From: Thinopyrum elongatum
Taxonomy: Eukaryota; Streptophyta; Magnoliopsida; Poales; Poaceae
Direction: 5' to 3'
Assembly: GCA_011799875.1 (NCBI GenBank)
Contig: CM022299.1
Coordinates: forward strand, 32,019,996-32,083,995
Length of the DNA stretch: 64,000 bases
Shown one piece after another: positions 11,004 to 22,739 of this stretch (positions are counted from its first letter, which is position 1; every line of letters starts with the position of its first letter). The notes under the pieces were generated by a model, which was not told the DNA's origin, made no database searches, and saw only the letters and a list, made by a program, of their open reading frames with translations. A program made the position numbers and the translations under genes.

Positions 11004-12215
11004 GAGAAGAAATTGCACAAACCACTTACTTTTGGTGCTAGTGTTGCACAAAACACCTACTTTACAGGTTTGTTGCACAAACCACCATATATCGGGGCAA
11101 TTCGTTGCAGCTAGGTCTAATCCACCATTTAGGTGTGTTGACATGATTCCTGACAAGTGGGTCTAGTTTATAAGTGCACCGGCGGCAAAAAAACGACCAC
11201 ATCAGCAGCCAACTAGAACTCTCAATATCTCACAATCCTTTGCTCCAATGGAGCTGATTTTTCCCTAGAATACTAGTGAGTGCATTTATGATTATTGAAT
11301 TAATTTTTCATTTTTTTTAAATGTAAAAATTTGAAGAACGAGCCAACTAACATTGCAAATATCTCACAAATTGTTGGTCCAAATGAGTTGCGTTTTTTCC
11401 AGAATAGTATTTGGCTACATGTGTGATTTACTGAAATTGTTTTGTATTTTTTTTTGGGTTGTGGGATTTAAGGTTGGGGCCCTTAAGAAACTAGTAAATG
11501 TTGTTGCGTACGCCATTGATAAGTGTGACTTTGAGATTGCCATGAAAGAACTCAAAAAACAAGATAAGGATGCATGGGAATGTATGTGTAAAATACCACC
11601 TAAACATTGGCATGCCACACACTTGACACGCACTGCAAGACTGGCTTAGTGGTCAATAATATCAGTGAGGTGTTGAGGTGTTCAACAGCTACATTCTGAA
11701 AGTGAGAGATAAGCCAATAGTGACACTGATTAACACAATTAGGATACATTTTTTCAAAAAAGTGCAAAACAATTCCAGTAAATCTCACATATAGCCAATA
11801 CGATTCTGGAAAAAACGCAACTCATTTGGACCAATGGTTTGTGAGATATTTGAAATGTTAGTTGGCTCGTTCAAGTTTTTTCTTCAAAATTCAAAACTTA
11901 AAAAAAATACAACAATAATTCAATAATCATAAATACACTCACTAATATTCTGGGGAAAATTCAGCTCATTTGGAGCAAAGGATTGTGAGATATTGACAGT
12001 TCTAGTTTCATGTTGATGTGCCCCTTTATTTTGTTGCCACCGGTGTACTTACAAACTGAATACACTTGTCAGGAATCATGTCAACACACCTAAATGGTGG
12101 ATTAGACTTAGCTGCAATGAATTGCCCCAATATATGGTGTTTTGTGCAACAAACCTGTAAGTAGCTGTTTTATGCAACACTAGCATCAAAAGTAGGTGAT
12201 TTGTGCGATTTCCTC
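11004..12215 (+). mobile_element. Foldback MULE (Mutator-like), long TIRs, deleted transposase core
   Basis: The first and last roughly 430 bases are inverted copies. The left end reads GAAATTGCACAAACCACTTAC and the right end, reversed, reads GAAATCGCACAAATCACCTAC. Both then carry the TGTTGACATGATTCCTGACAAG block and the ATATCTCACAATCCTTTGCTCC block. The middle keeps a mudrA-type coding scrap. Long TIRs plus a mudrA relic identify a Mutator-like element. The abutting 9-mers are imperfect (GATTTTTTT versus GATTTTTGG); an exact GATTTTTGG copy sits 24 bases further left. Confidence 0.75.
11460..11765 (+). pseudogene. mudrA-like transposase fragment
   Basis: A plus-strand frame reads FEIAMKELKKQDKDAWE followed by IPPKHWHATH. 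After a frame change it gives EVFNSYILKVRDKPIVTLIN. These match the region after the MULE DDE domain of mudrA transposases, where the (I/L)PPKHW(A/S) motif and the N-x-(I/L)-x-x-x-RDKPI segment are conserved. The DDE domain and zinc knuckle are gone; a stop and a frameshift lie between the two blocks. This is a relic that classifies the element and is not functional. Confidence 0.7.
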
Positions 12216-15020
12216 GATTTTTGGACTCTCTGCGGAGGACAGAAATGAACTGCTAGAAATTAGAGCTCAATTAGATAGGATTCTAAAGCAGGAAGAAGCT
12301 AAATGGAGACAGAGAGCTAAAATAGATGAGTTATTGGAAGGGGATAGTAATACTAATTTTTTTCAGGGCAAAGCTAATTAATGACAGACGTAGGAGAAAT
12401 AAAATAAATAGCTTGGATAGGGAGGAAGGAAAAATTGAAGGGGATAAAAACCTTATAGATTATATCATTCTCTTTTATACAAAAATTATTTGGTCCTCCT
12501 GACGACTCTTCTGTTTCTTTGAATATTGAGAATGTTGTGCAAATCTCTGAAAAGCATAGAGATAAATTGACTGAGAAATTCTTTTTAGAGGAAATCAAAC
12601 ATGGTATTTTTAAAATGGCCACAACAAATCTCCTGGCCCCGATGGCTTTACAGCTGAGTTCTATCAGCATTTCTGGGATTTGATTAAGTTTGATTTAAAA
12701 GCACTTCTAGATGACTTCTCTGAAGAAAAAATGGATATTAGAAGACTTAATTATGGCATTATTACTTTAGTTCCAAAGAGCCAAAATGCCAATCAAATTC
12801 ATAATTTTAGACCTATTTGCATACTAAATTTGAGCTTCAAAATCCTTATTAAAGTCTTAATGAACATACTGAATTTAGTAGTAGCTGAGGTTATTTCCCC
12901 CATTCATACTGCCTTTATAAAAGGTAGATACATCATGGAAAGGGTGTTGGTTCTACATGAAGCTTTAAATATCATTCATAAAAAGAAACAGAGTGCATTG
13001 CTTCTAAAGGTGGATTTTGAGAAAGCTTATGACAAAATTAAATGTCCATTTGTCTTTCAAATGCTCAAAATTAAAGGTTTTCCAGATAAATGGATAGATT
13101 GGGTGATGAAAACTATTAGATGTGATAAGGCGTGTGTTAAGGTAAATGATAACTTGGGGACCTATTTCCCTACTCATAAAGGATTGAGACAAGGGGATTC
13201 TTTATCCCCTCTGAACTTTGATTTGGCAGCTGATGCATTGGCCATAATGCTTAATACTACTAAAAAAGCTGGTTTTGTTAAAGGTGTTCTAATTGAAAAT
13301 GTTGAAAATGGGGTTAATATGCTTCAGTATGAAGATGACACATTTTTTTTCTTACAAGATGATCTTGATAGTGCACATAATTTAAAAATTGTCCTGTGTC
13401 TTTTTGAACAAATGTTTGGATTGAAAATTAACTTTCATAAGAGTGAATTATTCCTTTTTGGGATACTGTTAACAAGGCAGATGCCGATGCAAAAAAAAAT
13501 TACTTGCCCTGTTGGTAATTTTTCCATGAAGTACTTAGGGCTCCCTGTAGATGAGAAGAGGATCATAAGTAAACATTGGAAACCTCCTGAGGAAAGGATG
13601 GAAAAAAGTGTGAAAACTGGCAAGGTAGACTATTTGCTAGTGTTGGAAGGATTACTCTGATTCAGTTTCCTTTGACTGGGATTCCTTACTTTATGATGTC
13701 CTTTTATGGGTTGCCAGTGGGTGTCTGTAAGTGAATGGATTTTTTTAGAGCTAGATTATTGTGACAAGAAAATTTTGATAAGAAAAATTACCATTTGGTA
13801 AAATGGTCTGAGGTTTGTAGGCCTAAGGACATGGGTGGGCTGGGGATTCAGAATCTATCTTTAATGAACAAAGCTTTGTTGTGCAAATGGTGGTGGAAAC
13901 TGTTCAATTCACAAGGATTGTGGCAGCAGATTATTGGTAGTAAATATAGAAAAGACAAATGCCTAAATACAGCAGCATCTAGACAAGGAGACTCCTAGTT
14001 TTGGTGTGAAATTATTAAACATAAAGAACACTTCCTCTCCCTCTATAGATTTACTGTGAGAAATGGAGAAAATGTGAGGTTCTGTCAAGACTGGTGGATT
14101 GGACCTAAGTCCTTGAAATACTGCTTCCCTATATTATATAACATTTGTTTTGATAAAAACAAGTTTGTTAGACATGTTTTTGATAATGGGATAGAGAATG
14201 TGAGATTTAGAAGAACTTTGATGGGGGATTCTCTTGAATTATGGAACCACATCAAAGAAGCTTGCGCTTAATAGGAAAAAAGATGAGGCTGTTTGGACCC
14301 TAACAAAAAATTATGTTTATTCTGTTAAATATTTTTATAGACATTTAATTGAAAATGGTGTTAAATATCCACACCCCTTTTTATGGAAAGTTAAAATGCC
14401 CCCTAGGGCGAAGGTATTCATGTGGTTAACGCTCAGAAATAGTATCCTAACCAAGGATAATTTGAACCGCAGATGATGGAAAGGTGATAATAAATGTCCC
14501 TTCTCTGGAAGAGATGAAACTATTAATCACCTTTTCTTCACTTGTTCGGTGGCGTGTTTGCTTTGGAATATATTAAAATGTGCTTTCAGTTTGTCAAACG
14601 TGTCTGAGAATATAAATACTTTGGTTGGGGATTGGGTGATTTTTTTAGTAAAATAGAGAGAAACTTGGTGATGGTAGGCATATCGGCAATTTGTTGGACC
14701 CTCCGGAAATTACGTAACAATGTCATATTTTATAATAACAAGGTGGATGATCCTTGTACTCCTATCAATCTGTTCCTAAAGTGGCTTCATGATTGGAATA
14801 TTTTGCAGAGAAACAACGAAAGAAGTAAACTGATGGAGGCAGACGTGAGGCAAGTGCGGAGGGTTGCTGAAGAAGTTTTCATGGCGGCCCGCGGATGGCG
14901 TCCAGGTGGGAGGAGAACCACGGCGCACTGATGCTGTTGATGCTTCGCTCACAAAAATCTACAGCGGCGAGCTTCGTGTCTGCTTTCGAGAGGCTCTCTT
15001 CCCTCTGCTTTGTGCACTTG
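12216..15020 (+). mobile_element. L1 LINE, AT-rich, truncated and frameshifted
   Basis: Coding runs from the pre-RT region (12230) through RT (12600-13650) to zf-RVT (14230-14930) on the plus strand, broken into several frames. The RT core includes LVPKSQNANQIHNFRPICIL, the AFIKGR motif, DFEKAYD, LRQGDSLSP and QYEDDT in place of the usual (Y/F)ADD. Base composition is clearly more AT-rich than the LINE at 9.4 kb, so it is a different family. The endonuclease domain is absent. The 3' end meets an oppositely oriented LINE near 15020. Confidence 0.85.
12680..13660 (+). pseudogene. LINE reverse transcriptase domain
   Basis: A 326-codon open frame covers most of the RT fingers and palm. The first catalytic Asp lies in KVDFEKAYDK, and the second block is YEDD rather than YADD. 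Both Asp residues of the DD pair are present, so the Ala to Glu change is the visible defect. Frameshifts at about 12620 and 13660 separate it from the upstream linker and the downstream thumb and zf-RVT parts. Confidence 0.8.
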
Positions 15021-15023
15021 TTA

Positions 15024-15789
15024 TTTTTTTCGAAACGGAGGAATGAGGTTTGCCTCATCTATTAAATAAGGAGAGAATAGAGTTTAGAGTTTTACAGGAC
15101 ACCCCATACAAGCGGCATGACAATTACTCGCACAAAATGATAGTCCCTAGTTTCTTTGCGCTCGCAGTAACCCATAACTTTGCCTCTTCAAGGATGGTTT
15201 GGAGGAGAATAGGCGGCGGCGCAACTTTTTGCCGAAATACCCTAGCATTTCGCTCGTTCCAAACGGTCCAAGAGGTGTGCATGGTGAGAGAGGTCATGGC
15301 ATGCCAATTCGGGTTTCGGTTATCGGTTCGTTTGTCCCACCACTCCTTGATGGATTCATCAAGATGCCATTCGGGGAATGTTGACGTGAGGTAGCCCAAG
15401 CTTCTCGATGATAGATCTCCAAAGCCTAAGCGTGTATCGACACTTGAAGAAGAGGTGCGGCCCCGTTTCTTGCTCTCTCTTGCATAGTGGACATAGACAA
15501 CAGTTGACCCAACCACGCTTCTTCAATCGATTGGCGGTCCAAATTCGGTCTTGTAGGGCTAACCACGCAAAGAATTTAACCTTAGGGGGTGCCCAAGCCT
15601 TCCAAACCATGTGGTCCACGGGAGAGAGAGAGTCAATCCAAGGAACAGAGTCTTGTACGCAGTGGCCACCGAGTAGATCCCGTCGTTCGCGCGGTTCAAA
15701 GTAATGTCGTCTTCGGCTTGGTCATCAAGGGGGAAGTCATGAACAAGCATCAAAAGAGTGAAGAATTCGCTAATGTGGCGAATGGAGAC
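15024..15789 (-). pseudogene. L1 LINE 3' part (zf-RVT), cut by copia insertion
   Basis: On the minus strand the zf-RVT region reads PPKVKFFAWLALQDRIWTA followed by CCLCPLCKREQETGPHLFFKC. A frameshift precedes the W-rich tail with APPPILLQTILEEAKLW. The 3' end shows as TTTTTTTCGAAACGGAGG at 15026-15043, the complement of a poly-A preceded by the usual grass LINE ending. The 5' side stops at 15789, where the copia LTR begins. A matching RT piece of the same strand lies at 26057-26285, on the far side of the copia nest. Confidence 0.8.
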
Positions 15790-17519
15790 TGTTGGGGAAC
15801 GTTGCACGGAAAACAAAAATTTTCTACGCACACGCAAGATCTATCGATGGAGATGCATAGCTACAAGACGGGAGAGCATCTACATACCGTTGTAGATCGC
15901 TAAGCGGAAGCGTTTATCACGCGGTTGATGTAGTCGTACTCTTCGCGATCCGATCATGATCCAACCGATCTAGTGCCGAACGGACGGAACCTCCGAGTTT
16001 AGCACACGTGAGGCTCGATGACGTCTCCTCCTTCTTGATCCAGCAAGCGGGAGAGGAGAAGTAGATGGGATCACAAAAACACGAAGGTGTGGTGGTGATG
16101 GTGGTGATGGAGCACCGACAGCGCTTCGCTAAGCGTCGCCGGGACGAGGCGGTGGAACTACGGAGTAACGGGAGAGAGAGGGGCGCCAAGGGCTTGGTCT
16201 GTCCTCTTGGGGAGCCCCCTCCCCTCTATATATAGGTGGAGGGGCGTGGAAAACAGCCCCTCCAAGCCCTAGGGCGCAGCAAAGGGGGAGAGGACTTGGA
16301 CTCGAAGTCCAATTCTATTCCTACTAGGACTCCTTCCTTTTTTGCCTTCCCTAGCCACATGGGATTTTGAGGACTTGGTGCGCCTAGCCCAATAAGGTCT
16401 GGGAGCCTCCCCACAACCCATGCTAGCCCTTGGATCGTGGTGAACCCACTTGTGGACATCCGGACCCCTTCGGAACCTTCTGGAAGCTTCCCGATACAAT
16501 ACCGAAAAAACTGCACCTTTTTCTGGAACCCAAAATATGACTTCCCATATATAAATCTTTACCTCTCGGCCATTCCGAGACTCCTCATGACGTCCGGGAT
16601 CTCATCCAGGACTCCGAACAACATTTGGTTACCACTCATCAAATATCCCAATACTACTCTAGCGTCAATGAACGTTAAGCGTGCGACCCTACGGGTTCGG
16701 GAATTATGTAGTCATGATCGAGACACCTCTCCGGTCAATAACCAATAGCGAGACCTGGATGCCCATATTTATTCCTACATATTCCACAAAGATCTTTTAT
16801 CGGTTGAACCTTTATGACAACATACGTAATTCCCTTTGTCTGTCGGTATGTTACTTGCCCGAGATTCGATCGTCCGTATCTCTGTACCTAGTTCAATCTC
16901 GTTACTGGAAAGTCTCTTTACTCGTTCTGTAATACATCATCTCGTTACTAACTCCTTAGTCACTTTGCTTGCAAACTTCTTATGATGTGTATTACCGAGA
17001 GGGCCCAGAGATACCTCTCCGATACATGGAGTGACAAATCCCAATCTCGATCCATGCCAACTCAACAGACACCTTCGGAGATACCTGTAGAGCATCTTTA
17101 TAATCACCCAGTTACGTTGTAACGTTTGATAGCACACAAGGCATTCCTCTGGTATCCGGGAGTTGCATGATCTTATGGTCGAAGGAACATGTATTTGACA
17201 TTAAGAAAGCAGTAGCAATAAACTGAACGATCATATGCTAAGCTAATGGATGGGTCTTGTCCATCACATCATTCTCCTAATGATGTGATCCCGTTATCAA
17301 ATGATAACTCATGTCTATGGTTAGGAAACCTTAACCATCTTTTGATCAACGAGCTAGTCTAGTAGAGGCTCACTAGGGACACGTTATTTGTTTATGTATC
17401 CACATATGTATTTAAGTTTTCGGTCAATACAATTCTAGCATGAATAATAAACCTTTATCATGATTAAGGAAATATAATAATAACCATTTTATTATTGCCT
17501 CTAGGGCATATTTCCATCA
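15790..17519 (-). repeat. 3' LTR of copia element 1 (1730 bp)
   Basis: Plus-strand ends are TGTTGGGGAACG and CATATTTCCATCA, both in the form known from BARE/WIS/Angela LTRs read antisense. It is followed by GTCTCCCACTTGC (17520-17532), whose complement GCAAGTGGGAGAC is the polypurine tract. That makes this the 3' LTR of a minus-strand element. A TATATATAGG box lies at about 16227. Confidence 0.9.
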
Positions 17520-17532
17520 GTCTCCCACTTGC
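17520..17532 (-). other. Polypurine tract of copia element 1
   Basis: GCAAGTGGGAGAC on the minus strand abuts the 3' LTR; it is the site for plus-strand DNA priming in reverse transcription. Confidence 0.8.
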
Positions 17533-17869
17533 ACTAGAGTCAATAATTTAGTTCACATCGCCATGTGATTAACACCCATAGTTCACATCGCCATGTGACC
17601 AACACCCAAAGAGTTTACTAGAGTCAATAATCTAGTTCAGATCGCCATGTGATTAACACCCAAAGAGTTTACTAAGGTGTGATCATGTTTTGCTTGTGAG
17701 CAGAGGCAGAGGACGAAAAAAAATTAAGGTGTGGCGAAATCTTAAAAGGAAAAAAAATTGATGCAAATTGAAAGAGTCAATACACACTAGAAACGAAAAA
17801 TCAAATGCAATGAAAATGTAGACATGTTTCAATAGAAAAACAACCTAAAACATACCCATAATGAAGCTA

Positions 17870-18302
17870 TTAATGGCGTCTAAAAGACCCGGGCAATGAC
17901 AATGCGCTACCATCCTTCTGAAAATCTTCCTTAATTTGACGAAGATCAATACTTTTGAAGATCTCTCGCTCAATATAACAAACCATCAAGTCATTAAGCC
18001 AACCGTCGGTCATCTTGCTGCGCAACTCAGTCTTGATGATTTTCATTGATGGTGAATGGAGACACGGTATGCAAATCAATACTTTCAACTATTGCCGTCG
18101 CTACAGGTAGTAGCAATGCCAACTCAATTAGGCGATAAACGGTAGGAAACATGACATGCCTATCAAGTTCAACCATCATTTTAGTTAGGCTTGCAATATC
18201 ATGACAAGCTCTAAAGTCTTCAATGCTTGGATTTGATTTTGAGCTACTGCTACTACCAGTTACTTCAAAATACCTTGTCAAATCTGCAATCCACAACATC
18301 AA
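17870..18302 (-). pseudogene. hAT transposase C-terminal dimerisation domain
   Basis: On the minus strand the sequence reads MVELDRHVMFPTVYRLIELA, then LLLPVATAIVES. After a frame change it gives MKIIKTELRSKMTDGWLNDL and MVCYIEREIFKSID. This is the hAT dimerisation region (PF05699) of the TTF/MYM-type hAT proteins common in grasses, where LPVATA(S/T)VER is followed by the FSAMK segment. Here about 15 residues around the FSAMK junction are replaced. The zinc finger and RNase-H-fold core are absent. Non-functional. Confidence 0.8.
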
Positions 18303-18434
18303 TTTGTCACTAAAATCTGATTGGATTCAAGCTGCTGTTAAAAATTGCTACAAAATTTCAGAGACATGAGAAATATACCTCTTCGACCCCTTTCCTTTGG
18401 ATTTGCTGGTCCCTTCCCGTTCTTTTCCATCTTA

Positions 18435-19619
18435 GAGCAACTCTAACAGACCCTGCAAAAGTGGCAAACCCGCAAAATTCCGGCGAGTATACGGGCTCGG
18501 CCCAATTTTCTGGCCAGATCAGAGCCCGTATACTCGCCCGGCCCGTAATTTTTTTTACCGCGGCCCGCAAACCGCCCCCGACCAGTATATCTACGGGTTC
18601 ACGCTGCATTTGCGGGTCGAAACCCTATCCCCCCGCCGCCGCGTCTCTCCGCAATTCCCCACTCCACCCCTCACATTTCTCGCCGCCAGTGAGCTGCATT
18701 CCGCCTCCAGCCGCCATGTGGGGACGCATGTGGAGCTCCGGCCGCGGCTCCGGGAGTAGATCCGGCGGCAGCGACGACCCCGAGCGTGAGCGGCGTGTCC
18801 GCTCGGACGGCGCGAGGAAGCGCGGGGCGAGGAAGTGGACGAACCAGGGCCTCTCGCCGCCGCCGAGCTTCCGCGTCCGCGAGATGGAGGAATACGACCG
18901 TCGGCACGGGCGTACGCCCTCCTCCGCCACGGGCTCATCCTCCGCCGTGAGCTCTTCCCACGCCGCGAGCTCTTCCTCTTCCGGCGCGAGCCTTCTCGCC
19001 GTGAAGAGGGAGTGGTCGGAGGAGCCGGAGGAGATCGAGGTCGTCGCCGTCAAGCAGGAGCCCGAGGAGATCGTGTGCCGCGGTGTCGTCGGGCTCGAGG
19101 ACTTCGTCGCCGATGTCGACGCGGTCGCGGCCGCCATTGCCGAACGCAGCTTGCGCGAGGAGGTGGAGCGCCGGCGCCACCACGAGGAGCTCGACGACCT
19201 CGTGTTCCAGCAGGCGGTAGCGGCGAACCTTGCCGCCAAGGAGAAGGACGACGAGTGGCGGCGCATCCGCGAGGAGCAGAAGCAGAAGTACATCAACCTC
19301 GGCAGCTACGACGAGGAGGATTGAGCTCCTCCACCGCGTCGTCCATGTCCGCGAGCTCGCCGCCGTGAGATCCCCACCCCCTCTAGTACTAGTAGTGAAT
19401 GTAGTATGTAGTATGAACTAGTGTTTGATCATGTGGAATATGTAGTATGTGATGAACTACTACAGTTGCAATTTCTCCCGCAATTTTTTTTTCAAATTAT
19501 GCAGTTCCATATACGGTTTCTGTTCGGCTGCGCACGTTTTCGACCCGCAAACGAGACCTGCGTCGAACTGCAAACGCGTTTTGCTGGTCGGGATTTTGCA
19601 GGGTCTGCTAGAGTTGCTC
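18435..19619 (+). mobile_element. PIF/Harbinger non-autonomous element (1185 bp) with ORF
   Basis: The left end GAGCAACTCTAACAGACCCT and the right end AGGGTCTGCTAGAGTTGCTC form a TIR of about 26 bp with one mismatch in the first 20 (extending through GCAAAA). The 3-bp duplication TTA (18432-18434 and 19620-19622) is the Harbinger target site. It encodes one small protein and no transposase, and has inserted just upstream of the probable first exon of the hAT gene. Confidence 0.9.
18716..19324 (+). CDS. Harbinger-borne 202-residue protein, function unknown
   Basis: An uninterrupted frame from ATG 18716 to TGA 19322-19324. This ATG is chosen because it follows a promoter-like and 5'-UTR-like stretch, although the frame is open upstream to 18461. 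The N-terminus is basic (RKRGARKW, residues 34-41) with a conserved-looking block FRVREMEEYDRRHGRTP (52-68), then a Ser run, an acidic middle and a helical Glu/Arg-rich C-terminus (about 135-195). Two psi-K-x-E sites lie at 96-99 (VKRE) and 112-115 (VKQE, followed by PEE), which fit the SUMO acceptor consensus. It could be a partner ORF of Harbinger elements or a captured host exon. Its function is unknown; the intact frame suggests recent or selected spread. Confidence 0.6.
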   Translation: MWGRMWSSGRGSGSRSGGSDDPERERRVRSDGARKRGARKWTNQGLSPPPSFRVREMEEYDRRHGRTPSSATGSSSAVSSSHAASSSSSGASLLAVKREWSEEPEEIEVVAVKQEPEEIVCRGVVGLEDFVADVDAVAAAIAERSLREEVERRRHHEELDDLVFQQAVAANLAAKEKDDEWRRIREEQKQKYINLGSYDEED

Positions 19620-20121
19620 TTATGGCCCGAACTGCTGGAGTTTTCTGCTGCCGACGCCGCCGCTGGATCCCGGGAGCTGCAGCTGGAGCTTGCTGCCGCC
19701 GCCGCTATCGCTTGCTGCCGTTGCTGGAGCCGCCGCTTGTTGTCGTCGATGGAGCCGCCGCCCTCTAAGTCCCCAGCCCGCCGCCGGCGTAGCCTACCCC
19801 GTCGCCAGTCGCCCGCCTGGTCCTCGTGGCCTGACCAGCCGCCGTCGCTGCGCTAGCTTCTTAGGGCTCGCCACTTGCGTGTGCGTCGTGTTGCGTGGGC
19901 GCTCGATGGAATCAAGCTCGACCGCTTCCTGGCCCAACTCGTGTGTGTGTCGGCCCATCAGGCAAGCGGCCTCTTTACCTATTTTGTGGCTGCACTCGAA
20001 CGATGGAACGAGACGATCGACAGCGACTATAGATGCGTATGTATAATTTTTTTTTGCCCAGAATCAAGGTATGGCATCTGCCATACCTTGCCCACCGGGG
20101 GCCTCCGCCAGTGCTTGTGAG

Positions 20122-21410
20122 GGAAGTTTAGTCAACGGGTCTGCCACATTCAGATCCGTATATATTTTGCAAATTTCTATGTCTACAATGCTCTACATGG
20201 AGCTACTCTAGCTAATTGCTCCCACTTTCAATACGTATCCAAATTGAGACTCAGAGTCATCTGAATCGGTGTCAAAGCTTGCATCGACGTAACCCTTTAC
20301 GACGAACTCTTTATCACCTCAATAACCAAGAAATATTTCCTTAGTCCTCTTAGGTAGCTAAGGATAATTTTGACCGTTGTCCAGTGATCTACTCCTGGAT
20401 CACTATTGTACCCCCTTGCCAAACTCATGGCAAGGTACACAATAGATCTGGTACACAGCATGGCATACTTTATAGAACCTATGGCTGAGGCATAGGGAAT
20501 GACTTTCATTCTCTTTCTATCTTATGTTGTGGTCGGACTTTGAGTCTTACTCAACTTCACACTTTGCAACACAGGCAAGAACTCTTTCTTTGACTGATCT
20601 ATTTTAAACTTCTTCAAAACTTTGCCAAGGTATGTATTTTGTGAATGTCCTATTAAGTGTCTCGATCTATCCTATAGATCTTGATGCCCAATATGTAAGT
20701 AGCTTCACTGAGGTCATGAAAAACTCTTATTCAACTATCCTTTTATGCTATCCAGAAATTCTATATCATTTCCAATCAGCAATATGTCATCCACATATAA
20801 TATCATAAATGCTATAGAGCTCCCACTCACTTTCTTGTAAATACAGGCTTCACCGTAAGTCTGTCTAGAACCATATGCTTTGATCACCTTATCAAAGTGT
20901 ATATTTTAACTCCGAGATGCTTGCACCAGTCCATAGATGGATCGCTGGAGCTTGCACACTTTGTTAGCACCTTTAGGATCGACAAAACCTTCTGGTTGCA
21001 TCATATACAACTCTTCTTTAAGAAATCCATTAAGGAATGCAGTTTAGACGTCCATTTGCCAGATTTCATAATCATAAAATGTGGCAATTGCTAACATGAT
21101 TCGAACAGACTTAAGCATCGCTACGAGTGAGAAAGTCTCATTGTAGTCAACCCCTTGAACTTGTCGAAAACCTTTTGCGACAAGTTGAGCTTTGTAGACA
21201 GTGATATTACCATCAGCGTCCGTCTTCCTCTCGAAGATCCATTTATTCTCAATGGCTTGCCGATCATCGGGCACATCCACCAAAGTCCACACTTTGTTCT
21301 CATACATGGATCCTATCTCAGATTTCATGGCCTCAAGCCATTTGTCGGAATCTGGGCTTGTCATAGCTTCTTCATAGTTCGTAGGTTCGCCGTTGTCCAA
21401 CAACATGACT
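20122..21410 (-). pseudogene. Copia element 1 reverse transcriptase and RNase H remnant
   Basis: On the minus strand, 21044-21406 gives the RT start with NKWIFERKTDADGNITVYK, LVAKGFRQVQGVDYNETFS and YDYEIWQMDV. The rest, to about 20297, follows in pieces with several frameshifts and includes the YVDDI-type region near 20780. RNase H is reduced: the GY(V)LKVGAI segment is followed within about 60 bases by the terminal DLNVADPLTK segment, skipping most of the domain. The adjacent TSD is that of the hAT insertion. Confidence 0.75.
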
Positions 21411-22739
21411 TACAGGACAGGATTACCGTACCACTCTGGTCCAGAACGTGTTCTGGTCGACCTACGAGGTCCAGTAGTAACTTGATCTGAACTTTTATGA
21501 TCATCATCATTTGCTTCCTCTCTAGTTGGTGTAGGCATTACGGAAACATTTTCCCTTGGTGTGCTACTTTCCAATTCTTGAGAAGGTACAACTACCTCAT
21601 CAAGTTCTACTTTCCTCCCACTCACTTCTTTCGAGAGAAACTCCTTCTCTAGAAAGGACCCATTCTTGGCAACAAAGATCTTGCCTTCGGATATGTGGTA
21701 GAAGGTATACCCAATGGTCTCTTTAGGGTATCCTATGAAGACGCACTTTTCCGCTTTGGGTTCGAGCTTATCAGGCTGAAGCTGTTTGACATAAGCATCG
21801 CATGCCCAAACTTTAAGAAACGACAACTTACGTTTCTTGCCAAACCACAGTTCATACGGTGTCATCTCAACGGATTTAGACGGTGCCCTATTTAACGTGA
21901 ATGCGGCTGTCTCTAATGCATAACCCCAAAACGATAGTGGTAAATCGGTAAGAGACATCATAGAACGCACCATATCTAATAAAGCATGGTTACGACGTTT
22001 GGACACACCATTATGCTGTGGTGTTCCAGGTGGCGTGAGTTGTGAAACAATTCCACATTGTTTTAAATGAAGACCAAACTCGTAACTAAAATATTCACCT
22101 CCACGATTAGATCATAGAAATTTTATTTTCTTGTTACGATGATTCTCTACTTCACTCTAAAATTCTTTGAACTTTTCAAATGTTTCAGACTTGTGTTTCA
22201 TCAAGTAGATATACCCATACCTACTCAAATCATCTGTAAAGGTTTAGAAAATAACGATACCCGCCGCGTGCTTCAACACTCATCGGACCGCATACATTGG
22301 TATGTATTATTTCCAATAAGTCATTAGCTCGCTCCATTGTTCCGGAGAACGTAGTTTTAGTCATCTTGCCCATGAGGCATGGTTCGTAAGTATCAAATGA
22401 TTCATAATCAAGTGATTCCAAAAGTCCATCTGCATGGAGTTTCTTCACGCACTTTTTACCAATATGACCTAAACGGGAGTGCCACAAGTATGTTGCACTA
22501 TCATTATCAACTTTGCATCTTTTGGCATCAATATTCTGAATATGTGTATCACTACGATCGATATTCAATAAACCATTCACATTGGGTGTATGACCATAGA
22601 AGGTTGTATTCATGTAAACAGAACAACAATTATTCTCTAACTTAAATGAATAACCGTATTGCAATAAACATGATCTAATCATATTCATGCTCAACGCAAA
22701 CACCAAATAACATTTATTTAGGTTCAATACTAATCCCAA
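21410..22739 (-). pseudogene. Copia element 1 integrase region
   Basis: On the minus strand the GAG-pre-integrase segment (LWHSRLGHIGKKCVKKLHAD, about 22450-22500) is followed by the catalytic core start HTNVCGP, where the usual first Asp (HTDVCGP) is changed to Asn. A gap with stops precedes the second ORF (21410-22006), which holds the integrase C-terminal part with NRAPSKSVEMTPYELWFGKK. The lost first Asp and the stops mean it is inactive. Confidence 0.75.

Larger units (their letters stand above)
17701..20113 (-). mobile_element. hAT element, internally deleted, with Harbinger insertion
   Basis: Flanked by a perfect 8-bp duplication CTTGTGAG (17693-17700 and 20114-20121), the size typical of hAT. 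Terminal inverted repeats are CAGAGGCAGAGGAC on the left and CACTGGCGGAGGCC on the right (reversed), 10 of 14 matching. A hAT transposase C-terminus lies near the left end on the minus strand, and a probable first exon lies at about 18370-18428. It is inserted in copia element 1 and is itself interrupted by the Harbinger element at 18435-19619. Confidence 0.85.
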
